Positions 1 through 7,431 of a stretch of 9,326 nt of DNA are shown here, piece by piece. The position numbers and the translations under genes were made by a program. Within the stretch, counting starts at the first letter, position 1. Each line of letters begins with the position of its first letter. The stretch comes from Ignavibacteria bacterium (GTDB lineage Bacteria > Bacteroidota > Ignavibacteria > Tepidaquicellales > Tepidaquicellaceae): contig JAGPCH010000035.1 of the NCBI GenBank assembly GCA_018058125.1, positions 1 through 9,326 of the forward strand, given 5' to 3'. Below the pieces are notes generated by a model. The model was not told where the DNA came from. It did not search any database and saw only the letters and a program-made list of their open reading frames with translations.

Positions 1-532
1 ATTTATAATTTAGCATCCACATACCTGTCTCATCTCCGCCGGCAAAATCCAGAGCATTTACAGCTTCATAATAATCCGGCTGAGAGTATTGCAACTGATG
101 GAAGTGTTCATGAACAACTGTAATTATCCAGTCCATTGTAGGAAGGCTTGTATTTTCAGGCTGCCCGACTACTATAGTGGGAATGCCATTTACTGCGGGG
201 AATGTTGCAAGCATGTTATTACTGAACTGTCTGGGACGGGTGTATATTTCACTTCCTGTAATGGTATCATATCCAATTGATATAAATTCATCCGTTGGAT
301 TTTCAAGATTAATTAAATATTCAATATCGTTTGTAACTAATATTAATGCAAACGGAGCACTGTCAAAATTTTTCCATACCGAATTTCCATGATCATTTGC
401 GATCCTGACAGCTTCCCGGATCCTGAGTTTATCTGCATGACGGAGTTCAGTACTGTCAGACTTTGAAAATGAAACACTACTTTGAATAAAAATAGAAAAT
501 ACAAATAATAATATTTTTCGTGATAATATCAT
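1..532 (-). CDS. Secreted protein with HEHFH (HExxH) motif, putative zinc metallopeptidase, N-terminal part
   Basis: Reading the minus strand from the ATG at 532-530 gives 177 uninterrupted residues that run off the left edge, so the C-terminus is missing. Residues 1-22 look like a signal peptide: a short basic start followed by a hydrophobic stretch rich in I, L, F and V and a small Ser/Phe exit. Residues 141-145 are HEHFH, which fits the HExxH zinc-binding and catalytic motif, and a QLQY segment follows. Glu156 or Glu168 (in GGDETG) could be the third ligand of a gluzincin-like site, but this is inference. I do not recognise a named family, and a chance HExxH match cannot be excluded. The gene follows a propeller gene on the same strand after a gap of about 170 bp, so it may have its own promoter. 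The reading frame and start are well supported; the enzymatic role is tentative. Confidence 0.8.
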   Translation of the reverse strand, partial: MILSRKILLFVFSIFIQSSVSFSKSDSTELRHADKLRIREAVRIANDHGNSVWKNFDSAPFALILVTNDIEYLINLENPTDEFISIGYDTITGSEIYTRPRQFSNNMLATFPAVNGIPTIVVGQPENTSLPTMDWIITVVHEHFHQLQYSQPDYYEAVNALDFAGGDETGMWMLNYK

Positions 533-551
533 TTAACTCTATGATTACACC

Positions 552-568
552 ATCTTATGAGATAAGAT
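552..568. promoter_or_regulatory. Perfect 7-bp inverted repeat, possible operator
   Basis: ATCTTAT and ATAAGAT flank a GAG spacer, giving a perfect 17-bp dyad. Its near edge is 19 bp upstream of the ATG at 532 of the minus-strand HEHFH gene. It could be a repressor site or a short leader hairpin. There is no T-tract in a position that would make it a terminator. The function is inferred from position only. Confidence 0.35.
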
Positions 569-662
569 TAATTTTTCAAATATTTTAAGTCATGTTAGCT
601 TTGAAACAAATTGTCCTTTGTTTGACTCTCCGCGGCGAAAATATGATACATTCTCTACAGTA

Positions 663-686
663 AACCAATTAACCAATCAACCAATT
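663..686. repeat. Three tandem 8-bp units (AACCAATT/C)
   Basis: AACCAATT, AACCAATC and AACCAATT lie head to tail, followed by degenerate continuation (AACAGAATC, AACTAAAC, AATC) up to about 705. The array sits about 20 bp beyond the stop codon of the propeller gene. No function is evident. It may be slippage-prone low-complexity DNA. Confidence 0.5.
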
Positions 687-705
687 AACAGAATCAACTA
701 AACAA

Positions 706-2403
706 TCATTTAAGAAGGATCATGCTTTTTGTCTGTACAAATCCATCCGTTTGCAGTTTATAAAAATATATACCGCTGCTTAAATCGTTTCCGGAAAAAT
801 TCACTTCATAGTTTCCTGTATTTTGCTTCCGGTCAACTAAAGTTTTGACTTCTGTTCCCAGAGAATTATATACTTTCAATGAAACAAAACCTGATCCTCC
901 TTCTTGAGAGCTAATGGAATAACGAATCACAGTATTAGGATTGAAAGGGTTAGGATAATTCTGAAACAGTTTAAAATTTTCGGGAATTTCGGAGAGTAAA
1001 TTATTTATGCTAACCGGAGTGGAAACGATTCCGGAATAGCATTCCATATCAAAACCGCCTGCGCGTTCATCTGTCCATACAGGAATGATAAGGTCATTGT
1101 AATAATCAACTCCTATATAATCTCCAAATCTGACATCGAAATTCGGTTGTGCAGTAGGCGTAGGAACATTGCTAACCTGTAAATTCAGAAAAGTTAATCC
1201 ACCGTCAGAAGAATATGCAACATAGTTTTCTATAACAGTATTGGAAGAAGTATTTCTTGAATCAAAAAAAGTAATTGCTATATTCCCGGTTTCATCAACA
1301 GCGATCCATGGCCAGCATTGCAACTTTCCGTTTCCAACAGGATCATTGTTAACTCTTACAGGAGAAGACCAGTTTACTCCTCTGTTTGTAGATCTTACAA
1401 GAAATACATCGGGATCGCCGTTTCTGGAATCACAAAATGTAACATAAATATTTCCGCTGTTAGAGCCATTGGTAATATCAGCAGCTATAGAAGGAAAAGT
1501 AATTCCGCTTGAAGATATAGGTATATCTGGAGGAGGACCTTCTGCAATATTTTTGTCTGTGCTAAAAGTATTGCCTCCGTTAGTTGACTTATCAAACATT
1601 ACAATATCATTTGAAGTATTTGCGTCAAGCCAGGTTACATAGACTTCACCATCCAGACCTACAGCCACATCCGAGCCCTGGTTGCCTAAGTTTACATCAC
1701 TCACCGGAACCGCTGTAGTCCAGTTAACTCCGGCATTAGTAGATTTGGTCAGTTTAATTCCTCTAACTCCGCTGAATCTTGTCCAGCTGATATAAATTGA
1801 ATTCAAATAAGGACTGCCCGGCGTAAAATCCGTTTCCATATATTCTTTATCTTCCGAACCGTCATTTGCGATCATATACGCATTCGGAAAAGTAACTCCA
1901 CCGTCTGTAGATTTATAAATTGCAAGAGCCCCGGTATTACTTATGCATATCACTGCAATATAAAAATTTCCTGCAGAGTCAGTTGTAACAACCGGATCAC
2001 TGTTCTTTGGGAATCCCGGAATAAGAGTCGAGTCAAGAAGTTTACTTTCAGCCCATGTAAAACCTCCATCAGTAGAATAACTGTAACCAACCCGCCTGTT
2101 AGCCGGTGTCACGCTGATCCTGAAATCTCTCCATGCAGCGACAACTCTGTCAGGATCCTTTCTGCTGATCTTTACGGATGTTTCATTCTGAGGAGCAGGG
2201 TTATTCGATACATTAAGATTTGCAAAAACGGAAGATGATTTCTGAGGAACGAAATCAGAGAATGATTCGGATTTAAATTTCTTTTCTCCGGTCTCTTCAT
2301 CAAGAGGCTTTCTGAATCTGCCGGGATTTTCATCAGCAGAAAATGAATCATTTGAAAAAAAGAAACTAACAATTATTAAAATTGACAGACTTAACTTTTT
2401 CAT
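706..2403 (-). CDS. Secreted Asp-box (BNR-like) beta-propeller with type IX secretion sorting domain
   Basis: I place the start at the ATG at 2403-2401, giving 565 residues. An upstream TTG at 2409 is in frame but adds only two residues. Residues 1-23 form a signal peptide (KK, then LSLSILIIVSFFF). Six Asp-box motifs follow at about 110, 165, 221, 273, 338 and 398 (STDGGFTW, STDGGVTF, STNAGVNW, STNGGNTF, STNRGVNW, SSDGGLTF). They are spaced 52-65 residues apart, as expected for the blades of a propeller. Linked motifs such as CDSRNGDPD, FDSRN and WTDERAGG recur between them. From about residue 475 the type IX sorting domain begins (FQNYPNPFNP, then VKTLVD and GIYFYKL, ending KSMILLK). The protein is probably exported through the Sec and type IX systems to the cell surface or medium. 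BNR repeats occur in sialidases, but I see no FRIP motif or clear arginine triad, so sialidase activity is not supported. It is probably the last gene of the operon starting at 4927. Confidence 0.93.
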   Translation of the reverse strand: MKKLSLSILIIVSFFFSNDSFSADENPGRFRKPLDEETGEKKFKSESFSDFVPQKSSSVFANLNVSNNPAPQNETSVKISRKDPDRVVAAWRDFRISVTPANRRVGYSYSTDGGFTWAESKLLDSTLIPGFPKNSDPVVTTDSAGNFYIAVICISNTGALAIYKSTDGGVTFPNAYMIANDGSEDKEYMETDFTPGSPYLNSIYISWTRFSGVRGIKLTKSTNAGVNWTTAVPVSDVNLGNQGSDVAVGLDGEVYVTWLDANTSNDIVMFDKSTNGGNTFSTDKNIAEGPPPDIPISSSGITFPSIAADITNGSNSGNIYVTFCDSRNGDPDVFLVRSTNRGVNWSSPVRVNNDPVGNGKLQCWPWIAVDETGNIAITFFDSRNTSSNTVIENYVAYSSDGGLTFLNLQVSNVPTPTAQPNFDVRFGDYIGVDYYNDLIIPVWTDERAGGFDMECYSGIVSTPVSINNLLSEIPENFKLFQNYPNPFNPNTVIRYSISSQEGGSGFVSLKVYNSLGTEVKTLVDRKQNTGNYEVNFSGNDLSSGIYFYKLQTDGFVQTKSMILLK

Positions 2404-2435
2404 GATCAAAATGTTTTTATTCGGAAAAATTATCT

Positions 2436-2834
2436 CTATTTTTTAGAAGATCCTTTATGCATCTTTTTAGCAATCATCCCGGTAATAATTCCATATACCA
2501 AACCAATGAATGGTCCGAGAAAAAGAATAACCGAAGTTGTCGGCATTGCACCTGTAAGATTCACAAATCCGTCAAGCGAATCTTTATTGTTAATGATATA
2601 AGTATCAAACATCACTGATTGAAATACTGATATCACAATACCGCTGAATAATCCTACCATTACACCATTCATAAAAAGCTGGGAGTTACATTTTTTTGCT
2701 ATGATAAAACCGCAGATCACGGAAAATATCAACATTACAAACGGCATAAAATTACTGTTGAAAACGCCAAACACTGAAGCAATTGCAATGACCAGGCTCG
2801 CTAAGGTCAGGTATAGAATTATTTTCCAGTTCAT
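2436..2834 (-). CDS. Small four-helix membrane protein of unknown function
   Basis: This 132-residue protein starts at an ATG (2834-2832) and has no Shine-Dalgarno sequence. Hydrophobic segments at about 5-25, 30-47, 54-76 and 98-122 predict four membrane helices. A polar loop with NNKDSLDG lies between helices 3 and 4, and the tail is basic (KKMHKGSSKK). The second and fourth helices carry glycines (ICGFIIAKK, GLVYGIITGMIAKK), suggesting tight helix packing and an internal repeat-like arrangement. It resembles the many DUF4199-type small membrane proteins of Bacteroidota in size and layout, but I cannot assign it firmly. It lies 47 bp after the glycosyltransferase gene and 32 bp before the propeller gene, which suggests co-transcription. 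A role with the glycosyltransferase is possible but unproven. Confidence 0.85.
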   Translation of the reverse strand: MNWKIILYLTLASLVIAIASVFGVFNSNFMPFVMLIFSVICGFIIAKKCNSQLFMNGVMVGLFSGIVISVFQSVMFDTYIINNKDSLDGFVNLTGAMPTTSVILFLGPFIGLVYGIITGMIAKKMHKGSSKK

Positions 2835-2881
2835 TTATTTATTAGTTTAATTAATAAAATCTTTTTTAATATTCCGATAAT

Positions 2882-4927
2882 CTATTTTAATGAATCCAGT
2901 TTTTTTATTGCATTTTCATCATTAGGATTGATCTTAAGTATTTTTCCCAGATATTCCCTGGCTTTTTCTTTATCCCCGTTGGATAGTGATAATGAAGCCA
3001 GACCGTTAAGAGCATTTATATTTTCATTATCAGTCTTTACTGCATCAAGAAAATATTTTTCAGCCTGTTCGGGCTTATTCATTTCCGTATAGCACATTGC
3101 AATATTATTCATGAATCCGGATTTTGTTTTTGGATCGGAGCTAAGCTCTATCAGTTTATCCAGATCCTGAATTGCTTCGATATATTTTTTCTCGTTAAAG
3201 TATTGATATGACCGCCTTTGCAAAAGATTTATCTGATAACTTTTTGTTTCTTCATTTTTAAATTCCTGTGTGTTCAGACTTATATCAGTATCACCCCCGG
3301 ATTTTATGCTCTCAAGAATTGCAGCGGATTCTTTATAATTAGGCGCAATCTCCTGTAATCTTTCAAGCATCATTATAGCGCTGTCTTTATCATTTTTCAT
3401 ATTATAAACTGTCGCCATCTGAAAATATCCGTCCGGCGCAAGCGAGTCTATCTGAATGCCTCTTTTGAATTTCATTTCAGCAGAATCTATCTTCCCGCTT
3501 AACAGATATATCAAGCCAAGATTGTGATGAGCAAGTACATTATTCTCCCTAATTAAAATAGCCTTTTTATAAAACTCAGTAGCATCATCATATTTTTTAT
3601 TGTTTGCATAAATGTTTCCTTCATTGACAAGCAGAACCGTTCCATCGACTCCTTTTGCCGACATATATAATGTATCATTATCTTTCCATTCAATATTTCT
3701 TAAGTATGTCAGATAGCTTAGTGAACCAATAATTATTACCATACCGATCGTTAACATAGAGAAATCTCTTTTTGAGCTACCAACCATAGCAAGATGGCAT
3801 ATCAAAAGTACAAGGGCAAATGAAGTAAAATAAAGAAATCTTTCAGCCATCAGATTCATTGTCGGAATTATATTCATTACCGGCGCAAGTGAAACAAGAA
3901 AAAACAATATGCAGAAAGCAATGATGCTGTCTTTCTTATAAAAATAAACTGCAATGAATACAAGAAAAGCTACAAAAAGGAATGAAAAAATTACTGCAGA
4001 GTCAATCAGAGATTTTGCATCAGGGATTACACCGTTATAATGATAAAGCAGCGGAAACGGCGCGATCAGCAATCGGAAATAAACCGGAATTGTCTTTAGC
4101 ATAGTTCCGATCACGACTGTATAATCCTTTCCGAAGAAATACAAATATGTTTCTCTTTCAGGAATATCTTTCAGCAAAGAATATCTTAAGATCAGGTATA
4201 TCAGAGTTACTCCGAAAAAAAGAATATAACTGATCATATTTTCCTTAACATAATCCAGATCCTTTTTTCTGTAAACAAGATCATAAAGAACAATAATAAC
4301 CGGCATTGTTACTATCATTTCCTTTGTAAGCAGTCCTGTAGCATAGAAGAATACCGACAATATCAGATAGAAATAATTCCTGTTTGATGTACTTTGTTTT
4401 TCTTTACCGGACTTTACACTATCAGGTTCTTTTGTGTATTCAATATAAAACAGAAAAGAGGCAAAGAAAAACAACGTGACCAGCGAATCTGTCCTGCCGC
4501 TTACCCAGCTGACAGCTTCAGTATGGATCGGATGTACAGCAAAAATGAGTGTTGAAAACATTGATATCAGATTCCGGTATTTATACCGCGAGAAAAGTGT
4601 AGTCAGTATTTTAAACAACAACAGACATGATATAATATGGATTATAATATTGGTTAAATGAAATCCGTAAGGATCAAGCTCCCAAATGGAATAATCTATT
4701 GCATAGGTTGAAGATACTACCGGTCTGTAATATCTGCCGATCACTTTATGAAATCCTTCATCAGCAGTAAAAAACTTAGGAATATTCGAAATGTCCTTTA
4801 TAGAAGTATTTCCGATAATGACACTCTCATCATCAAAAACAAAATTATTTTCTAATGTATTCTGAAAAACAAGATAAGTGACAACGATAATTATAATATA
4901 GCAGTAAAGAGATTTGAATGTACTCAA
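2882..4927 (-). CDS. TMTC-like GT-C glycosyltransferase with C-terminal TPR repeats
   Basis: This 681-residue protein has an N-terminal multi-pass membrane region (to about residue 410) and a soluble TPR region (about 430-680). Hallmarks of the TMTC / DUF1736 family are visible: FVFDDE at 29-34 (acidic first-loop residues of GT-C enzymes), RYYRPVV at 65-71, AVHPIHTEAVSWVSGRTD at 130-147, LLTKE at 199-203 and AERFLYF at 361-367. TPR-like units include AHHNLGLIYLLSGKIDSAE, FMNNIAMCYTEMNKPEQAE and ALNGLASLSLSNGDKEKAR. Eukaryotic TMTC proteins transfer mannose from a lipid-linked donor to proteins. A similar lipid-sugar-dependent O-glycosylation on the periplasmic side is the likely role here, though the substrate is unknown. 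The start is TTG at 4927-4925. No in-frame ATG exists between it and the upstream TAA at 4957-4955, and the next internal Met (residue 123) would remove the first helix and the DDE motif. It appears to head the operon with the small membrane protein and the propeller protein. Confidence 0.92.
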   Translation of the reverse strand: MSTFKSLYCYIIIIVVTYLVFQNTLENNFVFDDESVIIGNTSIKDISNIPKFFTADEGFHKVIGRYYRPVVSSTYAIDYSIWELDPYGFHLTNIIIHIISCLLLFKILTTLFSRYKYRNLISMFSTLIFAVHPIHTEAVSWVSGRTDSLVTLFFFASFLFYIEYTKEPDSVKSGKEKQSTSNRNYFYLILSVFFYATGLLTKEMIVTMPVIIVLYDLVYRKKDLDYVKENMISYILFFGVTLIYLILRYSLLKDIPERETYLYFFGKDYTVVIGTMLKTIPVYFRLLIAPFPLLYHYNGVIPDAKSLIDSAVIFSFLFVAFLVFIAVYFYKKDSIIAFCILFFLVSLAPVMNIIPTMNLMAERFLYFTSFALVLLICHLAMVGSSKRDFSMLTIGMVIIIGSLSYLTYLRNIEWKDNDTLYMSAKGVDGTVLLVNEGNIYANNKKYDDATEFYKKAILIRENNVLAHHNLGLIYLLSGKIDSAEMKFKRGIQIDSLAPDGYFQMATVYNMKNDKDSAIMMLERLQEIAPNYKESAAILESIKSGGDTDISLNTQEFKNEETKSYQINLLQRRSYQYFNEKKYIEAIQDLDKLIELSSDPKTKSGFMNNIAMCYTEMNKPEQAEKYFLDAVKTDNENINALNGLASLSLSNGDKEKAREYLGKILKINPNDENAIKKLDSLK

Positions 4928-4968
4928 TCTTATAGACTTATATATACTTATGAATTAAAATTATTGGT

Positions 4969-4976
4969 CAAAATAA
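4969..4976 (-). promoter_or_regulatory. Possible Bacteroidota-type -7 box for the glycosyltransferase operon
   Basis: On the minus strand this reads TTATTTTG, matching the TAnnTTTG consensus at all but one fixed position. It would give a leader of roughly 35 nt before the TTG start at 4927. I see no convincing TTG-type -33 element at the right distance, so this is a weak call in AT-rich DNA. The rest of the 242-bp divergent gap (4928-5169) shows nothing else that I can support. Confidence 0.2.
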
Positions 4977-5169
4977 AGATTATTATTAAATAATGCAGTG
5001 TAAGATTACGGATTCACTTATTTACAAATTTCCAAACAGAAATTTCACGAGATCTAAAATCTTTTTTAAAAATACATGCGGATTTTTTTAAAGAGTCAAC
5101 TAAAATTATGTTTTAATAATTATTGAATTTACGGATATTAGTTTTCTCAAAAATAAAAATTTATTTATT

Positions 5170-5748
5170 ATGTCAAAAAACAGACTGGAAGCTTTCAGTG
5201 ACGTTGTACTTGCAATTATCATTACAATAATGGTGCTGGAAATGAAAGTACCTCATGGCAAAGAATGGGAAAACCTGATTCCTTTAATTCCGGTTTTTAT
5301 TAGTTATTTACTCAGCTTCCTTTATCTGGGAATTTACTGGGGAAATCATCATCACCTTTTACATACCATCACTCATGTAAATCCTTCTATTATGCTTGCA
5401 AATCTTAATCTGTTATTCTGGCTGTCATTAATTCCGTTTGTTACCAGCTGGATGGGAGAAAATCATTTCGAGCCGAATACAGTTGCATTGTATGCAGCAA
5501 TTCTTTTATTGTGCGGGTTTGCTTTTTTCATACTTCAGAAAGTTATTGAGAACAGTCTTGATGATAATTCTCATGTAAAGAAGGCAATGAAGAAATTGTT
5601 TAAAAAAGAAATGATCTCAATAGCAGCTTATACAATTGCTATTCCGCTCGCTTATATTAACTATTATATATCCGGAATAATATTTTTTGCTACTGCATTA
5701 ATGTGGCTTATACCTGACAGAAATATTGAGAAAGCTGTTAAGAATTAA
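5170..5748 (+). CDS. TMEM175-family potassium channel (DUF1211)
   Basis: This 192-residue protein has six predicted membrane helices at about 9-25, 38-58, 73-92, 104-122, 146-163 and 165-181. The N-terminus has RLEAFSD (residues 5-11), the RxxxFSD signature of the first pore-lining helix in this family. It is followed by VVLAIIITIMVLEMKVP, whose aliphatic side chains form the hydrophobic filter in known members. The segment YWGNHHHLLHTITHVN (56-71) after helix 2 matches the conserved W/H-rich region. Bacterial members have about 200 residues and a single six-helix repeat, and they assemble as tetramers that conduct potassium, so this one appears complete. The ATG at 5170 is preceded by an AT-rich leader with no Shine-Dalgarno sequence. 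It is divergent from the glycosyltransferase operon and appears monocistronic, with a 233-bp gap before the next gene. Confidence 0.95.
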   Translation: MSKNRLEAFSDVVLAIIITIMVLEMKVPHGKEWENLIPLIPVFISYLLSFLYLGIYWGNHHHLLHTITHVNPSIMLANLNLLFWLSLIPFVTSWMGENHFEPNTVALYAAILLLCGFAFFILQKVIENSLDDNSHVKKAMKKLFKKEMISIAAYTIAIPLAYINYYISGIIFFATALMWLIPDRNIEKAVKN

Positions 5749-5751
5749 TAG

Positions 5752-5795
5752 CTTATATATTTAAACTGCAAAAGCGTTTCTATCAATTATATAAG
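5752..5795 (+). terminator. Weak hairpin after the TMEM175 gene, possible terminator
   Basis: CTTATATA (5752-5759) pairs with TATATAAG (5788-5795). Inside, AAACTGC and GCGTTT can pair around an AAAA loop with one bulged T. A T-rich stretch (TTTTCTTTTCT) follows a few bases later. The stem is AU-rich with a large asymmetric internal loop, so this is only a possible terminator. The remainder of the gap to 5981 is AT-rich with no clear promoter. Confidence 0.3.
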
Positions 5796-5970
5796 TTGAA
5801 TTTTCTTTTCTATAATATTTAAGTTAACTACAAAAAAGACTTGAATTTTTAAATCATACTTTTTATACTTTTTACCAATAAAAAATTATAGTAATTAACT
5901 TTTCACTATCGAATTCAGGATAATGGTGAATTACTAAAAATTTTTATTTTTTTAAAACAAAAAAATTAAG

Positions 5971-5976
5971 AAAGGA
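5971..5976 (+). promoter_or_regulatory. Shine-Dalgarno sequence of the 5982 gene
   Basis: AAAGGA lies five bases before the ATG at 5982 and fixes that start. Neither of the other complete genes I checked closely for this (at 5170 and 7974) has a comparable purine-rich site. Confidence 0.65.
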
Positions 5977-5981
5977 TCGAA

Positions 5982-7343
5982 ATGAAAACAAAACTACCGA
6001 TCTATTTTTTACCCGTTCTTGCTCTATCTTTTTTGTTTTATTCATTTTCAACTTCTGACAATGCTTCTCTATACTCAACTTCTGGAAGCAATGTATTGGT
6101 AATTGTACATGATTCAACTTCTGTATCTGCAACAAGAAATGCGGACAGAGATACTCTAAGGAAATATCTTTCTGCAGCAGTTGGAAGTTATACAATGATA
6201 ACTGTTGACACTTCAACTTCATTACCTGATCTTTCATCTTATGACCTGATCATACTTCAGGAAACAGCTTTTGACACAAGTAACCGCAGATATCTTGGAG
6301 CTACAGCAAGAGGTCAGTTAAAAGCATGGTTATCTTCAGGAACAATGGTAACTAAGAAAAAATTAGTAAGTATTGGTGCAGATCAGGCATACAATTACAG
6401 CAGATCAGGAAGTAATGGTAGAGATCTGGATTTTGCAGAGACCTACTGTAAATTTATCTACAGAGTTGAAAATGGACCGGGTAATACTTTACCATCTATT
6501 ATAGGAACAAACATTGACATTTCAATGACAAGAAGTTTAACATCATCCCCTCCGGGTGGCGGATACTGGCCTAATGGTTGTTCAATGGTTGCAGGCGGAG
6601 TTTCTTTATACAAATATCAAAACCACGGTGAACTTGATACATTAGCAGCGATTGGTCATATTGACGACAATTACATTACTGCAACAATGTTCGTTGATCC
6701 AAGATATTTCACCGGCGGATTTGGTGACGCTTTAAATGCTTTAGTTGGATGGGTTACTTCAAACGATCCTTTACCGGTTGAGCTAACTTCATTTGTTGCT
6801 ACAACAACAGGAAATGACGTAGATCTTAGCTGGTCAACTGCTTCAGAGATCAACAATTCTGAATTTGAAATTGAAAGATCCGCTGCTGAAGGTGAATGGG
6901 CTAAAGTTGGTGCAGTTGCCGGAAACGGAACTACTATAGGTCCAAATTCTTATTCATATTCTGACAAAGGTTTAGCTACAGGAATTTACAGTTACAGACT
7001 TAAGCAAATTGATTTCAACGGTAATTTTGAGTATTTCGAATTAGAAAATGAAATTAATGTCGGAGCTCCTCAGGATTACAAATTATCTCAAAACTATCCG
7101 AATCCATTCAATCCTACTACTAAGATTGAATATTCATTACCAAATGACGGATTTGCATTACTGACTGTGTTTGATAATTCAGGAAGAGAAGTTTCAAGAT
7201 TGGTTAATGAATTCAAGACTTCCGGTTATTATACTGTAAGTTTTGACGGTTCATCATTAGCAAGTGGATCTTATTTCTACAGACTTGAAATAAAAGGAAA
7301 CACCGAATTCACTCAGGTTAAAAAGATGATCCTGGTAAAATAA
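5982..7343 (+). CDS. Secreted protein: ThuA/GATase-like Rossmann domain, beta-sandwich, type IX sorting domain
   Basis: This 453-residue protein begins with a signal peptide (about 1-24, LPIYFLPVLALSFLFYSFS). Residues 36-260 look like an alpha/beta domain. A first strand NVLVIVHD is followed by a helix RDTLRKYLSAA, strand YTMITVD, the segment LPDLSSYDLIILQE, helix ARGQLKAWLSSG and strand KKLVSIGAD. This order resembles ThuA or class I glutamine amidotransferase-like folds, but I see no GxCxG nucleophile elbow, so catalysis is doubtful. A linker DPLPVELTSF (262-271) leads into a fibronectin-III-like sandwich (about 265-358, with DLSWSTASEINNSEFEIER and YSYRLKQIDFNG) that commonly precedes type IX sorting domains. 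The sorting domain runs from about 365 (YKLSQNYPNPFNPTT) to KKMILVK at the end. The likely location is the cell surface or medium. It has its own Shine-Dalgarno sequence and terminator, so it is probably transcribed alone. The substrate or binding role is unknown. Confidence 0.92.
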   Translation: MKTKLPIYFLPVLALSFLFYSFSTSDNASLYSTSGSNVLVIVHDSTSVSATRNADRDTLRKYLSAAVGSYTMITVDTSTSLPDLSSYDLIILQETAFDTSNRRYLGATARGQLKAWLSSGTMVTKKKLVSIGADQAYNYSRSGSNGRDLDFAETYCKFIYRVENGPGNTLPSIIGTNIDISMTRSLTSSPPGGGYWPNGCSMVAGGVSLYKYQNHGELDTLAAIGHIDDNYITATMFVDPRYFTGGFGDALNALVGWVTSNDPLPVELTSFVATTTGNDVDLSWSTASEINNSEFEIERSAAEGEWAKVGAVAGNGTTIGPNSYSYSDKGLATGIYSYRLKQIDFNGNFEYFELENEINVGAPQDYKLSQNYPNPFNPTTKIEYSLPNDGFALLTVFDNSGREVSRLVNEFKTSGYYTVSFDGSSLASGSYFYRLEIKGNTEFTQVKKMILVK

Positions 7344-7369
7344 GATTTCTATATTCATAGGTTAAATAG

Positions 7370-7403
7370 AAAAGACCGGAAGCAGAAATGTTTCCGGTCT
7401 TTT
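7370..7403. terminator. Bidirectional intrinsic terminator between convergent genes
   Basis: AAAAGACCGGAA (7370-7381) and TTCCGGTCTTTT (7392-7403) form a perfect 12-bp stem with a 10-base loop, followed by TTATTTTT on the plus strand. It lies 27 bp after the plus-strand stop at 7343 and 28 bp beyond the end of the minus-strand DinB-like gene (7432). On the minus strand the stem ends in TTTT, so it can serve both genes. Confidence 0.92.
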
Positions 7404-7431
7404 TTATTTTTCCATAAATATTTAATTCAAA

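Noticed and set aside
89..392. Two plus-strand open frames of 63 and 71 codons
   Set aside because: They lie opposite the secreted HEHFH gene, which has a signal peptide and continuous coding character; these frames show no motif.
1241..1512. Plus-strand frames inside the propeller gene
   Set aside because: They are antisense to a well-supported Asp-box protein and show no recognisable protein features.
2172..2372. Minus-strand 66-codon frame overlapping the propeller N-terminus
   Set aside because: It is a shifted frame of the same strand; the main frame carries the signal peptide and continues into the repeats.
706..2403. Annotation of the propeller as an active sialidase
   Set aside because: Asp-boxes occur in many non-sialidase propellers; no FRIP motif or clear catalytic arginine triad is visible.
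5944..6237. Minus-strand 97-codon frame
   Set aside because: It is antisense to the start of the 5982 gene, which has a Shine-Dalgarno sequence and signal peptide.
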